Below, piece by piece: positions 5,863 to 5,870 of a stretch of 5,870 bases of DNA. Made by a program: the position numbers and the translations under genes. The notes beneath the pieces were generated by a model. The model did not search any database. It saw only the letters and a list, made by a program, of their open reading frames with translations, and was not told the DNA's origin. The DNA lies in assembly GCA_021160945.1 (NCBI GenBank), contig JAGHBQ010000204.1, positions 1-5,870 of the forward strand, written 5' to 3'. This DNA is from Thermoplasmata archaeon. Its GTDB lineage: Archaea > Thermoplasmatota > Thermoplasmata > Thermoplasmatales > Aciduliprofundaceae. Within the stretch, counting starts at the first letter, position 1. Each line of letters starts with the position of its first letter.

Positions 5863-5870
5863 AATAATAC

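Overview
The window looks like chromosomal DNA from a euryarchaeon, possibly a thermophilic Thermoplasmata-type lineage; the lineage is a guess, the domain is not. The archaeal evidence is a complete archaeal-type DnaG (TOPRIM) primase, a stand-alone KaiC-like ATPase, a LonB-family AAA+ core, TATA-box promoters placed for leaderless transcription, and AT-leaning genes rich in AGA/AGG arginine and ATA isoleucine codons. Two starts are TTG codons preceded by a perfect GGAGGTGAT Shine-Dalgarno sequence, while purC and the transporter gene look leaderless, so both initiation modes occur side by side.

Layout. Bases 3-56 may hold the last codons of an upstream gene. Bases 46-720 (+) encode a single-domain KaiC-like ATPase. 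It meets purC (717-1604, -; SAICAR synthase, purine biosynthesis) tail to tail, with the stop codons overlapping. Bases 1605-2062 form a gene-free region between the divergent purC and dnaG genes. It has three parts: the purC promoter, a GC-rich mosaic of palindromic repeats (about 1642-1850), and an AT-rich dnaG promoter and leader (about 1851-2062). The leader carries a long imperfect inverted repeat and two stretches complementary to the dnaG ribosome binding site. dnaG (2063-3205, +) overlaps the next gene by ATGA. That gene (3202-4692, +) encodes a LonB-like AAA+ ATPase that has a zinc ribbon where LonB has its membrane segments, and that ends where the LonB protease domain should begin. 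After 33 bases an MFS transporter (4726-5862, +) follows, apparently from its own promoter.

How the genes may work together. Archaeal DnaG is known as a primase-fold protein and as a subunit of the RNA-degrading exosome. Its translational coupling to a protease-less, zinc-ribbon AAA+ protein suggests a remodelling ATPase that acts with DnaG on nucleic acid or on the exosome. This is inference from gene order and domain content, and it is the most interesting protein-level point in the window. The most interesting nucleic-acid-level point is the structured dnaG leader, which could switch between a long hairpin and a form that masks the ribosome binding site. The KaiC-like protein, PurC and the transporter show no clear functional link to this pair.
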